The notes under the pieces were generated by a model. It worked only from the letters and a program-made list of their open reading frames with translations, searched no databases and was not told the DNA's origin. From contig RBNI01002702.1 in NCBI GenBank assembly GCA_003990745.1, forward strand, positions 1 to 17,770: a stretch of DNA of 17,770 bases, in the 5' to 3' direction. Of this stretch, positions 6,927 through 17,339 are shown one piece after another; position 1 is the first letter of the stretch; each line of letters opens with the position of its first letter. The position numbers and the translations under genes are program-made. This DNA is from Jimgerdemannia flammicorona. Its lineage: Eukaryota > Mucoromycota > Endogonomycetes > Endogonales > Endogonaceae.

Positions 6927-8198
6927 ATTGAAGAAGTTATCCAAACTCTCACCCTGGTTACAAACTCCATCATGGAACAAATTATCACAGCATGTGCTGA
7001 TGATAAGGAAGCTCAAGTACTCCGAGAAATCCTGGACAGTGATGATGCTGATAAGCATACCCAGTACAATCAATACCAACTCAAGGACAATGCTATCTAC
7101 TACAAGGACAGATTGTATGTCCCAAACAACCGAGACCTCCGAAAGACTATCCTATTCAAATGTCATGATGCCCCTACAGCTGGACATTTAGGATTTGATA
7201 AATGCTATGAAGTTATCTCCCGAAACTTCTATTGGCCCCGTATGGCAGATCAGCTAAAGACCTACATCACTTCCTGTGATGCCTGCCAATACAATAAGTC
7301 CTCAACACTAGCAAAACCTGGTCTACTCCACCCTATCCCAGTACCATCTGCTAATTGGGAACAAATCTCTATGGACTTCATTGTATAACTATCCTGAACC
7401 GAGAACGGGAAAGATGCAATTGTTGTTTTTGTGGACTATCTCAGCAAACAAGCTCACTTTGTACCAACCACCACCACTGCAATAGCACCAGACATAGCCA
7501 CACTCTTGTTTGACAATATATTCTACTATCATGGTCTTCCTAAGATCATTGTTAGTGACTGAGACCCGAAATTCACCAGCTATTTTTGGAAAGCCCTCTA
7601 TATGCACCTCAGAACAAAACTTGCACTATCTATAGCCTTTCACCCCGAAACTGATGGCCAAACTGAACAGATGAACCAAACTCTGGAACAAATGCTAAGA
7701 AACTATATCTCATACAAACAAGATGATTGGCATGAACACCTCACTGCAGTCGAGTTTGCCTATAATAACAGTAAGCAAGCCTCTCTTGGAATGACTCCAT
7801 TCTTCGCCAACACTGGACAAAACCCAAACACTCCTCTGACACTCATCCAAACTACTGAAGAACCCTCCACAGTTGAAGCTATTGAAGAATTCTTACTCTG
7901 AATGCATAATCTAAGCCAGATCGCAATTGAGAATTTATCATGAGCTCAAGAACAACAGTTACAGTATATTAACCAACATCGCTGAGAAGAAACCTTTGAT
8001 ATTGGAGAAAAAGTTCTATTAGACATCTGAGGATACCGAGTTGACAACCTCAAGCACAGACCATCTATGAAGTTGAACAGCAAGTTCATTGGACCATTTG
8101 AAGTCATTTCACAAGTCTCTCCGACCTTCTACAAATTGGCACTACCAGACACCATTAAGATTCACCCAGTCTTCAATGTCTAACGTCTCAAGTGATAT
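6927..8198 (+). pseudogene. pol: Integrase with GPY/F module
   Basis: Inserts the cDNA into the genome with 5-bp target duplication, as seen at this element's own ends. The HHCC zinc domain has His 7164, His 7185, Cys 7275 and Cys 7284. The catalytic core has Asp 7374 (MDFI), Asp 7557 (SD-stop-DPKF; the stop is a decayed CGA) and Glu 7665 (TDGQTE), giving exactly 35 residues between the last two (D,D35E). A GPY/F-type module (FIGPF) lies near 8085. Stops: 7386, 7395, 7560, 7899, 7941, 7983, 8028, 8181 and 8193. Damage is heaviest between 7386 and 8195. Confidence 0.92.
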
Positions 8199-8270
8199 AA
8201 TGACAATGATGACGAACTATTCCCGAACTGAACTACGGAATCACCTACACCTGTCATTATTAATGACCAG

Positions 8271-8438
8271 GAAGAATATGAAGTTGAACAAATTCTCAAC
8301 AAACATGGCCACAAGAACCACCCTGAGTACCTCATCAAATGGAAAGGTTATCCGATCCATGATGCAACATGGGAACCCAAGACCAATCTCCAGAATACTA
8401 CCAACTTAGTTCAGGAATACAATTCCTTGAACAACTGA
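8271..8438 (+). pseudogene. pol: C-terminal chromodomain of integrase
   Basis: An intact 55-codon chromodomain ends at TGA 8436-8438. It shows EYEVEQIL, then YLIKWKGY, then TWEP, matching the HP1-type fold; the three aromatic cage positions appear filled by Tyr, Trp and Tyr. Known: chromodomains of this type read methylated histone H3 and steer chromovirus integration to heterochromatin. Finding the element nested inside its own family fits such targeting (inference). It has no internal stop, unlike the integrase before it; the nearest upstream stop is at 8229. Confidence 0.9.
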
Positions 8439-8856
8439 ACACCGAATACTCCTACACCTATCAGTACACAACATATATTACCCTTCCGAATACTATAATT
8501 ATCATGAACCTAATTAAGAACTCAGCAAGACAGAACAAAAGAATACTGATCCTCTGGAAAAAATAGCAAAACTGAAAGCGAGTCTATTCTCCCTATACCA
8601 CTGGTGGGAAACGAGGCATAGACATTTAAGAAGATTCCTTAGAGGAAATTCTCCAGCAGTGAATGATGTCAGAATCACTTCTGGTGCACGGCATTGAACA
8701 CACGACCCTTTAACATATGAATCCAATGCGTTAGACAACTGTACTACAAGCATGCCACTTTCTAAAAAAAATGGACCTTACCAGACTTTTGACCTCCCAA
8801 ATAGTGTAATAACACTAGAACAAAATTAGAAGACCGTGATGAGGATGTCGAAAGCT
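8439..8856 (+). other. Region between chromodomain and polypurine tract
   Basis: This 418-bp stretch has no intact gene. The pol frame stays partly readable past 8438 with stops at TGA, TAA and TAG codons of the kind produced elsewhere by decay, so the ancestral Pol may have had a longer tail. It also holds an antisense tRNA-like sequence (8682-8755) and an inverted repeat TAGTGT-AATA-ACACTA (8802-8817) that is kept, with one loop change, in the third element (17379-17394). Confidence 0.5.
8682..8755 (-). other. tRNA-like sequence (A-box, CAT triplet, B-box), antisense
   Basis: On the minus strand an A-box-like TAGTACAGTTG (8746-8736), a GATTCATAT segment with CAT at 8719-8717 where a tRNA-Met anticodon would sit, and a B-box-like TGTTCAATGCC (8700-8690) occur in tRNA order and spacing. 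The stems do not pair cleanly, so this is not a working tRNA. The third element has the same order at 17449-17505 on the plus strand. It could be a tRNA- or SINE-derived relic, or chance. Confidence 0.3.
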
Positions 8857-8870
8857 AAGAAGGGGAGAGT
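8857..8870 (+). other. Polypurine tract of the complete element
   Basis: AAGAAGGGGAGAGT directly precedes the 3' LTR start at 8871. The RNase H-resistant purine run primes plus-strand DNA synthesis. Confidence 0.88.
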
Positions 8871-10939
8871 TGTAAGTACACAACCTCCAAGCCACAGAAA
8901 TTATACATCACCCTCTTAACAAGCCACTGAAATCGCATGTTATCTCCAAAAAAATCTAGAAATTACCTGTGTGATCATGAAGCTGAGTCAAACAGAAGTC
9001 ACAGCACACAAAGCTGAGTCAATACGAAGTCACGGAACACAAGGTTCACACAAACAGAATCTTACTAATCAAGAACAGATACATATATACTGAGCCCTGA
9101 GATGCATTGAAACAGAGAACCAAAACAAATAACAACCACAACTTCCAAATACACAAACATGACCACCAAGATCTACAACTGCATCCATGCTGACATTTGG
9201 AATGCCATTATCAACCGAGCCACACCCTCTCTGCCTCTCATGAATATCCATAGCCTCGCACCCCTCTACTTTGTGGAAGCCCGATGGAACACCCTGAACA
9301 TACTTAATGAGGTCCACCAGATTGGACAAATCTCAAGCTACTACCAGATCGGCTGCCTCCTAGAAGACATGGTCGAACACCACCACGATACAGACATTAC
9401 CCAGATGTCTCAACACCAGAAGCTCATTGCCCACAAACACCGAGAACTCTTCTATGAGTACAGCACCTTTATTCCCCACCTCTAAGTTACTACCAGCGAA
9501 ATGGTTGCTACCCTGTCCTATGGCCAAATCGATGACATGATACAAGAACTCAACCACAAGTATCTTGAGTATATTCAGACTACCGATAGAACCTTCCCGC
9601 ACCCCAATGACCACATCCTGCAAATGCCCCAAGTTGGATATGCTATGAAGGACATCTACAATATAATCAACTTCGATAAAGACAAAGCAGAAGACAATGA
9701 TCCCTCTGATGCTGACATGACCTCAAGCCAAGGATCTCTACCAATCCTGATCACACTGCCAACCTTGCCGATGAACTTACAATAGTTCATAACTACATAT
9801 GAGACTTATTGGGACAATGACCACTAGTATGAATACTAACCTGCATTCACCTCCGATTACTTCAACTACAACAAAGAGACCAGAGAACACAACCTGTACC
9901 TTCAGACAACCCTTGAGATTGAACCAACAACTCTACCACCTGAGTACGAGCGATATAAACTACAGCCGCCAGCTTACTACAACCCCGTGACTCATAGTAC
10001 TATAACCTATAGAAGGTATGCAGACAGCGAATCTGATGAAAGCAAAGATAATGCACCCCTCCTTCGCCCACCAACACCTTATCCAGCATATGAGACAGAC
10101 GATGCTATCCTGTGGGATGGAGATGAAGTCCCAATGTATTATTACCTCAGTGAACAAGGAGAAGTAATCCGCAAACTACTCTTCCTAGACAACTACTTCA
10201 TCAGAGATGATGCAATTGATAGTGATGTCATTGAAGACTACCCAGACAGCGTGTAAACCTATAAATAGATTAGCAGTCATAGTATAGTTAGATTAGCCTT
10301 ATACGACATGACTGTGAACTGACTCAGCAGTCAGACGATCTCTTGACATGTTAGATCACACTTACGTATACTACGTGACTGCATTCCGACTCAGCAAAGT
10401 ACTTAGTGCTACATCCATATCTAGCATAGCCCAGATAGCCCCTCACTAGTATAAATACCCCCTCTCCCAGACCTCAGAATCTCAGACCTGAACAATCTGA
10501 ACACAACCCCTAAGCACTTCTCCACAATATCCCTTTACACAACTACTCCTAGTATAGCAATATCATGAATAGCAAATAAATCTATTTAATAACCCACAAA
10601 CTACTCTTAAGTAAATCCGCTCCCCGTTAGGTCCCACTCCTAACCCCATCACGAAATTTCCTAATTGGGTATTGTCTGCAGCGATACGCCAATTCAACTA
10701 AGCTGGTCTTAGTTTCTTGAACTTCCTGAAATACGGAAAATCCTGAACATCCAGAACTAGTCTGAAAAAAGGACGTTGGTTGAGACGTCAACCCGATCTT
10801 GAAATCAATAAGCGTAGAGGATGTACTCCATATGAAATTGATCTTGACCATAAGAAAATGGTCTTCCAGAATATCCAGAACTTTCAGAAAACCCTTCCAG
10901 AACTACGTAACGGTTACCCTAAAAAGCAACCCTCTTATA
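8871..10939 (+). repeat. 3' LTR of the complete element
   Basis: This 2069-bp LTR starts with intact TGTAAG immediately after the polypurine tract and ends in CTTATA (from CTTACA), where homology to the 5' LTR stops and inverted gag sequence of the host element begins. It repeats the 5' LTR layout: bZIP-type sites at 8984-8990, 9015-9021 and 10320-10326, TATATA at 9084-9089, LTR ORF 9159-10256, TATAAATA at 10450-10457 and AATAAA at 10575-10580. It is 4 bp longer than the 5' LTR because of a small insertion near 10365, between ORF and second TATA box. Confidence 0.95.
9159..10256 (+). pseudogene. LTR-encoded 365-aa PPxY protein, copy 2 (3' LTR)
   Basis: This is the same 1098-nt frame as at 568, from ATG 9159 to TAA 10254-10256, with four in-frame stops (9483, 9783, 9825, 9837). 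The stop at 9483 hits the same codon as the one at 892 in the 5' LTR but as TAA rather than TGA, so the codon was probably CGA and was struck in both. Both PPxY motifs are intact. Being in the 3' LTR it could be transcribed from the TATA-type box at 9084 and end at the AATAAA at 10575, as a short subgenomic message. This is an inference from element order; no RNA evidence is available here. Confidence 0.8.
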
Positions 10940-10944
10940 CATAG
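10940..10944. repeat. Right target-site duplication (decayed)
   Basis: The five bases after the 3' LTR are catag, one G-to-A change from the expected CATGG. Downstream the sequence resumes the reverse complement of gag exactly where the left flank broke off, so the insertion point is fixed to the base. Confidence 0.8.
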
Positions 10945-12742
10945 AGTGGATGATGAGGGAGCTCGGGAGGCTTCATGCTTGGGTTCTTCTTTCTTGGTCC
11001 AAGTCTTTTCCTTGTTGTTGAATTGTCTTCAGGGCAGAATGGGTCCAGCTATTAGGATCCGCTTGACCATAGTCTTGATTCTCGCCAGGCACCATTGTTG
11101 GTGGTCACAACCAACTGGGCACCCTTGTTCTCAGATTTTTCTAGTAAGCCATTCTGGCAGGGCATTAAATAAATGATCTGCTCTTGTACCATTTCGTGCT
11201 TCATCGTTGGCAATATATCCTAGGCCAATAGTGTTCAGAAGTGACTCAAGTTTTGTATAGAAGGTTTTGAATTCCTCCTTGCCATGTACAACGAATTTGA
11301 GGTTGTGGAGTTTTACTCGGGATTCAGCGATCATGGTTTCGCTGCGATATTGAGCAATCATGAGTTGTTTAAGTCTAGAGGCTGCAGGATGGTCTCCATA
11401 TCCTGGGGCATTATTTGCTGCATTCTGAGCAACTACTGCAGGTTGGGTGTCCCATATGAGGGGTTTTCCGGGAAGGGTTCGCCACCATTCTTTGGCAGGT
11501 CCTTGGAAGAATGTAACAACTCGGCGAACATAGGCTGTAGTGGTAGCAAAGAGTTGTTCCAAAGTGTGGTCTTGATTGTTTGTCAGAACGCGATCAGCAA
11601 CTCGTTCATTGGTCTATTAATTGGCTTCGAAGTTGGTGTCAACTACACTAATGAAGCTTTGGACTTCTTGTGCAGTACCATTGAAGGTAGGTAGACTCAG
11701 ATTTTTTGTAGATCAGGTCTGTTCAGCTAAGGCAGTAATGGTTGCTGCCATTATGGCTACCTGGGCTGTGAGGTCTAGAATCTGTTGGTTTGCCATGTTG
11801 TTTACTGGAGGCAGTTGAACTACTGATAGTGGTGTTACTGGTACTACTTGAGGTACTGGTGCAGAGTGTGATGGGGTTCTTTGAGTTTGTATAAGTTACT
11901 GGAGTAATAGTTGTGGGTCTGGAGTAAGGGCTTGATAGATGGCTGTCTGTTGCTGTGTAGGTGTATTCTGTCCTGATGGAGATATGTCTCCTTCAGTAGT
12001 GTATCTGGGATCAAATTCACTGAGATACTCCTCCTCCTCTTGGGTTTGGTCTCCGTGTACTTGGGTTTGCTCGGCGTCAAAGTAGACAGAATCAGTTGTA
12101 TATCTGATTTCAGATGGACTTAATTCAAAGTCAAGTTCTGGTTCGGTATTAGTTTCGGATTCAGGTAGGGCTGTGGCAGGGCCTGCTTCAGGTTCAGGAT
12201 CAGGTAGTTGATGAAGGGTTTCTCTTACTTCTTTCTTAAGAATATGGCGGGCCTTGCTGTTCTGGAATCGGTAGTATAACGCAGTCTTGGTTCTGGTTCA
12301 GTAAAAGTCAGTAGAGTTGAGCCACTTGGCTACAGAGGCTTGGGCTTTGTGAGGAACTAAGGCTAGAAAGACTGCTGCTGGTTGTCCTAGGTCGCTCGGA
12401 TTTGTGGAACTGACAAAACTCTTGTTGAGAAGAGTAAAGAAGGCTTTTATAAGACCTTCTTCGTCTTGACTTGCTGGGTGTAGTGCAAGGAGTTCGTGAA
12501 TAAGATTTCACCTATTTGCTGGTTTAATCGGAGTACTTCTTTCTTTGAATGAAGTTTATCCCACTTGTTGCAGGTGTGGAGGTCAAATTGTCCTTGTACG
12601 TCAGGTTCAATTCTCTCCAGATTGTCAGATGGTTCACGATAAATTCCAGGTCAGAGGTTGGGCTTTATACCAACTTGTAGGAATTCACAGAAGGGTTTGT
12701 AGCGGGGTGAGGAAGCGTCTTGAAGCAGAAATGGATTGTAAA
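10945..12742 (-). pseudogene. gag: Gag leader and Gag of the host element (interrupted)
   Basis: Minus-strand counterpart of about 2360-4159. The best preserved block is 11562-11131, covering the capsid core with GPAKEWW and ending at a stop. A one-base deletion near 12495 (CACCGAAC to CACGAAC relative to the other copy) shifts the leader against the capsid, so this copy is frameshifted as well as stopped. Several stops occur at the same codons as in the nested copy (equivalents of 2449, 2803, 3205, 3388, 4072), while others are intact Gln or Arg codons here (equivalents of 2761, 2833, 3148, 4138). The C-terminal knuckle lies on the far side of the insertion, at 186-145. Confidence 0.85.
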
Positions 12743-12754
12743 CCACTGCTACCA
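12743..12754 (-). other. Primer-binding site of the host element
   Basis: Reading on the minus strand this is TGGTAGCAGTGG, 3 bp inside the host element's 5' LTR, equivalent to 2348-2359. It differs from the other copy by a single transition. Confidence 0.75.
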
Positions 12755-12757
12755 AGT

Positions 12758-14822
12758 TGTAAGAGGGTTGCTTTTTAGAGTAACTGTTACGTAGTTCTGA
12801 AAGAGTTTTCTGGAAGTTCTGGATATTCTGGAAGACCGTTTTCTTATGGTCAAGATCAATTTCATATGGAGTACATCCTCTATGCTTATTGATTTCTAGA
12901 TCGGGTTGACGTCTCAACCAAAGTCCTTTTTCGGACTTATTCTGGATGTTCAGGATTTTCCGTATTTCAGAAAGTTCAAGAGACTAAGGCCAGCTTAGTT
13001 GAATCGGTGTATTGCGGCAGACAATACCCAATTAGGAAATTTCGTGATGGGATTAGGAGTAGGACCTAATGGGGAGCAGATTTACTTAAGAGTGGTTTGT
13101 GGGTTATTAAATAGGTTTATTTGCTATTCATGATATTGCTATACTAGGAGTAGTTGTGTGAAGGGATATTGTGGGGAAGTGCTCAGGAGTTATGTTCGGA
13201 TTGTTCAGGTCTGAGATTCTGAGGTCTGGGGAAGGGGGTATTTATACTAGTGAGGGGCTATCTGGGCTATGCTAGATATGGATGTAGCACTAAGTGCTTT
13301 GCTGAGTTGGAATGCAGTCATGTAGTACAAGTGTAATCTGACATGTCAAGAGATTGTCTGACTGCTGAGTCAGTTCACAGTCATATCGTACAAGGCTAAT
13401 CTAACTATACTATGACTGCTAATCTATTTATAGGTTTACATGCTGTCTGGGTAGTCTTTGATGACATCATCATCGATTGCATCATCTCTGATGAAGTAGT
13501 TATCTAGGAAGAGTAGTTCGTGGATTACTTCTCCTTGTTCGCTGAGGTAATAATATATTGGGACTTCATCTCCATCCCACAGGATAGCATCATCTGTCTC
13601 ATATGCTGGATAAGGTGTTGGTGGGCGAAGGAGGGGTGCATTGTCTTCACTTTCATTGGATTTGCTGTCTGCGTACCTTCTATAGGTTACAGCACTATGA
13701 GTCGCGGGGTTGTAGTAAGCTGGCAGCTGTGGTTCATATCACTCATACTCAGGTGGTGGAGTTGTTGGTTCGATCTCAAGAGTTGTCTGGAGGTACAGGT
13801 TGTGTTCTCTGGTCTCTTCATTGTAGTTGAAGTAATCGGGGGTGAATGCAGGTTGGTATTCATGCCAGTGGTCATTGTCCCAATAAGTCTCATATGTGGT
13901 TATGAACTGTTGTAAGTTCATTGGCAAGATTGGTGGTGTGATCAGGGTTGGTAGAGATCCTTGGCTTGAGATCATGTCAGCATCAGAAGGATTATTGTCT
14001 TCTGCTTCGTCTTCATCGAAGTTGATTATATCGTAGACGTCCTTCATAGCATATCCAACTTGGGGCATTTGTAGGATGTAGTCATCAGGGTGCAGGAAGG
14101 TTCTGTCGGTAGTCTGAACATACTTGAGATACTTGTGGTTGAGTTCTTGTATTATGTCATCGATTTGGCCGTAGGACAGGGTAGCAACCATTTTGTTGGT
14201 AGTAACTCGAAGGCGGGGAATAAAGGTGCTGTACTCGTAGAAGAGCTCTCAGTGTTTGCGGGCAATGAGCTTCTGGTGTTGAGACATCTGGGTAATGTCT
14301 GTATCGTGGTAGTGTTTGACTATGTCTTCCAGGAGACGGCTGATCTAGTAGTAGCTTGAGATTTGTCCGATCCAGTGGGCCTCATTAATCATGTTCAGGG
14401 CATTCCATCGGGCTTCCACGAAGTAGAGGGGTGCAAGGCTATGGATATTCATGAGAGGCAGAGGGGGTGTGGCTCGGTTGACAATGGTATTCCAAATGTC
14501 AGCGCGGATACGGTTGTAGATCTCGGTGGTCATGTTTGTGTGTTTGGAAGTTGTGGTTGTTATTTGTTTTGGTTCTCTGTTTCGATACATCTCAGGGCTC
14601 AGTATATATGCATTTGTTCTTGTTTGGTAAGATTCCGTTTGTGTGAACCTTGTGTTCCGTGACTTCGTATTGACTCAGCTTTGTGTGCTGTGACTTCTGT
14701 TTGACTTAGCTTCATGATCGCACAGGTGATTTCCAGATTTGTTCAGAGGTAACATGTGATTTCAGTGGCTTGTTAAGAGGGTGACATATAATTTCTGTGA
14801 CTTGGAGGTTGTGTGCTTACAA
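12758..14822 (-). repeat. 5' LTR of the host element
   Basis: This 2065-bp LTR has both ends intact (TGTAAG...CTTACA on the minus strand). It contains LTR ORF 14533-13436, TATATA at 14603-14608 and the second TATA box at 13239-13246. bZIP-type sites are at 14671-14677 (intact), 14702-14708 (one transition) and 13366-13372 (intact). Immediately inside is the PBS. The 5 bp outside are agctc; the matching flank would be off the window. Confidence 0.94.
13436..14533 (-). pseudogene. LTR-encoded 365-aa PPxY protein, copy 3 (host element)
   Basis: The minus-strand frame runs from ATG (14533) to TAA (13438-13436) and is again exactly 1098 nt. It has three in-frame stops (14347-14345, 14251-14249, 13741-13739); the first falls at the same Gln codon as the stop at 754 in copy 1. 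The first PPxY (PPEY) is intact; the second has become LPAY by one C-to-T change. After the last stop, about 100 codons to the natural terminator are open. Confidence 0.8.
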
Positions 14823-15253
14823 GCTCAACCATACCAGGGACAGTAGGGCCTATGGTGGCCTGCACCTCATTCTGTGTGCCATGCTCTCCCTACTACCAGA
14901 GGAAACCCAATCATATACTAATGACCGAAAGTGCACCCAATGTATATATAAGACTATGCCTGAGCCAAATAGAATAGCCCCTACCACCCTAAAGAGAATA
15001 ACAGATAAAGAAAAACTCTCATCAAAGTACAACATGGTGGGTAGGGTCTGGTTCTCCCAGTCGAGGTGAGTAAAGGACTTATACATGAGGTGAGAGGAGA
15101 CCCCCAATACCCTACTACTCAAGCCTGCAGGTCTCAATCACATTGCCATATCAGCTCCTGGTTCTAGTTAAGTATAGCCAAGATACCTGAAATGGGTAGC
15201 CTTGGGCCCCCCAACCCCCCCTGATGACTGAGGCCTAATCCGCCAACTCACCA
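14823..15253. other. 431-bp spacer between two family members
   Basis: This segment is unrelated to the element as far as I can see. It holds a TATATATAAG string near 14941-14952, a CCCCCC-containing stretch near 15210-15225, and open frames of 90-95 codons on both strands without recognisable domains, which I do not consider genes. It may be old intergenic DNA or part of another transposon; its two ends are the outer flanks of the host element (agctc) and of the third element (cacca). Confidence 0.5.
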
Positions 15254-17325
15254 TATAAGAGGGTGGCTTTTTAGGGTAACTGTTACATAGTTCTAGAAGG
15301 GTTTTCTGGAAGTTCTGGATATTCTGGAAGACTGTTTTCTTATGGTCAAGATCAATTTCATATGGAGTATGTTCTCTATGCTTATTGATTTCAAGATCAG
15401 GTTGACGTCTCAACCAAAGTCCTTTTTCGGACTAGTTCTGGGTGTTCAGGATTTTCTGTATTTCAGGAAGTTCAAGAAACTAAGACCAGCTTAGTTGAAT
15501 TGGCGTATTGCTGCAGACAATACCCAATTAGGAATTTTCATGATGGGGTTAGGAGTGGGACCTAATAGGGAGCAGATTTACTTAAGAGTGGTTTGTGGGT
15601 TATTAAATAGGTTTATTTGCTATTCATGATATTGCTATACTAGGAGTAGTTGTGTGAAGAGATATTGTGAGGAAGTGCTCAGGAGTTGTATTCAAATTGT
15701 TCAGATCTGTTCAAGTCTGAGATTCTGAGATCTGGGGGAGGGGGTATTTATACTAGTGAGAGGCTATCTGGACTATGCTAGATATAGATGTAGCACTAAG
15801 TGCTTTGCTGAGTCAGAATGCAGTCATATAGTATAAGAGTGATCTGACATATCAAGAGATTGTCTGACTGCTGAGTCAGTTCATAGTCATGTTATATAAG
15901 GCTAATCTAACTATACTATGACTGCTAAGCTATTTATAGGTTTAGGCACTGTCTGGATAGTCTTCAATGACATCACCATTAATAACATCATCTCTGAAGA
16001 AGTAGTCATCTAGAAAGAGTGGTTCATAGATTACTTCTCCTTGTTGGCTGAGGTAATAATATATTGGAACTTCATCTCCATCCCACAGGATAGCATCATC
16101 TGTTTTGTATACTGGATAAGGTGTTGAGAGGTGAAGAAGTGGTGCATCATCTTCGTTTTCATCAGATTCGCTGTCTGCATATCTTCTGTAGGTTACAGTA
16201 CTATGAGTCACAGGATTGTAGTATGCTGGTGGCTGTGGTTCATATCGCTTGTACTTGGGTGGTGGGGTGGTTGGTTCGGTCTCAAGGGTTGTCTGAAGAT
16301 ACAGGTTGTGTTCTCCAGTCTCTTTATTGTAGTTGAAGTAATTGGGAGTGAACACAGATTGGTATTCATGCTAGTGGTGATTGTCCCAATAAGTCTCATA
16401 GATAGTTATGAACTGTTGTAAGTTCATCAGTAAGGTTGGCAGTGTGATCAGGGTTGGTAGAGATCCTCGGCTTGAGATCATGTCGGTGTCAGAGGGATTA
16501 TTGTCTTCTGCTTCATCTTCATCGAAGTGGATTATATCATAGATGTCCTTCATGGTATATCTAACTTGAGGCATTTGCAGGATATAGTCGTCAGGGTGTG
16601 GGAAGGTTCTGTTGGTAGTCTGAACGTATTCGAGATACTTGTGGTTGAGTTCTTGTATCATGTCATCGATTTGGCCATAGGATAGAGTAGCAACCATTTC
16701 GCTAGTAGTAACTCGGAGGTAGGGAATAAAGGTGCTGTACTCATAGAAGAGTTCTTGGTGTTTGCAGGTGATGAGTTTCTGGTGTTGAGACATCTGGGTA
16801 ATATCTGTATCATGGTGGTATTCGACCATATCTTCCAGGAGGCGGCTGATCTGATAGTAGCTTGAGATTTGTCCAATACAGTGGGCCTCATTAAGCATGT
16901 TCAGAGCATTCCATCGGGCTTCCACAAAGTAGAGGGGTGCTAGGCTATGGATATTTATAAGAGGCAGAGGGGGTGTGGCTCAGTTGACAATAGCATTCCA
17001 AATGTCAGCGCGGATGCAGTTATAGATCTCGGTGGTCATGTTTGTGTGTTTGGAAGTTGTAGTTGTTATTTGTTTTGGTTCTGCTTTGATACGTCTCAGG
17101 GCTCAGTATATATACATCTGTTCTTGATTGGTAAGATTCTGTTTGTGTGATTCTTGTGTTCCATGACTTCGTATTGACTCAGCTTTGTGTACTGTGACTT
17201 CTGTTTGACTCAGCTTCATGATCATACAGGTGATTTCTAGATTTGTTCAGAGGTCACGTGTGATTTCAGTGGCTTGTTAAGAGAGTGACATGTGATTTCT
17301 GTAGCTTGGAGGTTGTGTACTTATA
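15254..17325 (-). repeat. 3' LTR of the third element
   Basis: This LTR is 2072 bp. Both ends show the decayed TATAAG form of TGTAAG. It contains LTR ORF 17039-15942, TATATATA at 17107-17114 and the second TATA box at 15745-15752. All three bZIP-type sites are intact (17175-17181, 17206-17212, 15872-15878). Its extra length comes mainly from a short duplication near 15690-15715 in the region after the second TATA box, outside the ORF. Confidence 0.93.
15942..17039 (-). pseudogene. LTR-encoded 365-aa PPxY protein, copy 4 (best preserved)
   Basis: The minus-strand frame runs from ATG (17039) to TAA (15944-15942), 1098 nt with only two in-frame stops: TGA at 16982-16980 (CGA in sister copies) and TAG at 16373-16371 (TGG in sisters). 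It therefore gives two long uninterrupted stretches of about 200 and 140 codons. PPxY motifs read PPKY and PPAY, so the variable third position changes while the motif survives. This is the best single template for a database or structure search. Confidence 0.82.
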
Positions 17326-17339
17326 ACTCTCTCCTTCTT
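17326..17339 (-). other. Polypurine tract of the third element
   Basis: On the minus strand this reads AAGAAGGAGAGAGT, abutting the LTR that begins at 17325. It shows that 15254-17325 is a 3' LTR and not a solo LTR. Confidence 0.85.

Larger units (their letters stand above)
280..10939 (+). mobile_element. Complete Ty3/gypsy chromovirus with LTR-encoded ORF and dUTPase (nested, decayed)
   Basis: A full-length LTR retrotransposon of 10,660 bp. What is seen: two LTRs of 2065 and 2069 bp, a PBS 3 bp inside the 5' LTR, a polypurine tract abutting the 3' LTR, and the order gag, dUTPase, protease, RT, RNase H, integrase, chromodomain between them. Known: integrase downstream of RT/RNase H defines Ty3/gypsy, and a C-terminal chromodomain defines chromoviruses. 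It lies inside the gag of a minus-strand element of the same family and is flanked by a 5-bp duplication. LTR ends derive from TGTAAG...CTTACA; the outer ends are now TATAAG (280) and CTTATA (10939), each one transition away. Gag through protease read in frame 1 (codon starts at n mod 3 = 1) and RT onward in frame 0, with at least 28 in-frame stops. It is incapable of autonomous movement. Confidence 0.95.
10945..14822 (-). mobile_element. Host element, 5' portion: LTR, PBS and gag (minus strand)
   Basis: This is the larger part of the minus-strand element that received the nested insertion. Reading leftward it has an LTR (14822-12758), a PBS (12754-12743) and gag up to just before the zinc knuckle, collinear with 280 to about 4160 of the complete element. 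Its continuation lies at 1-279. The outer LTR end is an intact CTTACA (plus-strand reading, 14817-14822). Together with the plus-strand 3' LTR it makes a large inverted repeat (8871-10939 versus 14822-12758) with about 1.8 kb between the arms. Confidence 0.93.

Noticed and set aside
8369..8566. Open frame overlapping the chromodomain.
   Set aside because: It is in a different frame from the clear chromodomain and has no features of its own.
15249..15253. cacca flank of the third element as a target duplication matching caccac near 17528.
   Set aside because: The motif is short and low in complexity, and 17525 is not an LTR end, so a duplication cannot be claimed.
14823..15253. Solo LTR of another family, suggested by a TATATATAAG string.
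   Set aside because: No terminal inverted repeat, second copy or poly(A) signal arrangement could be found in the window.
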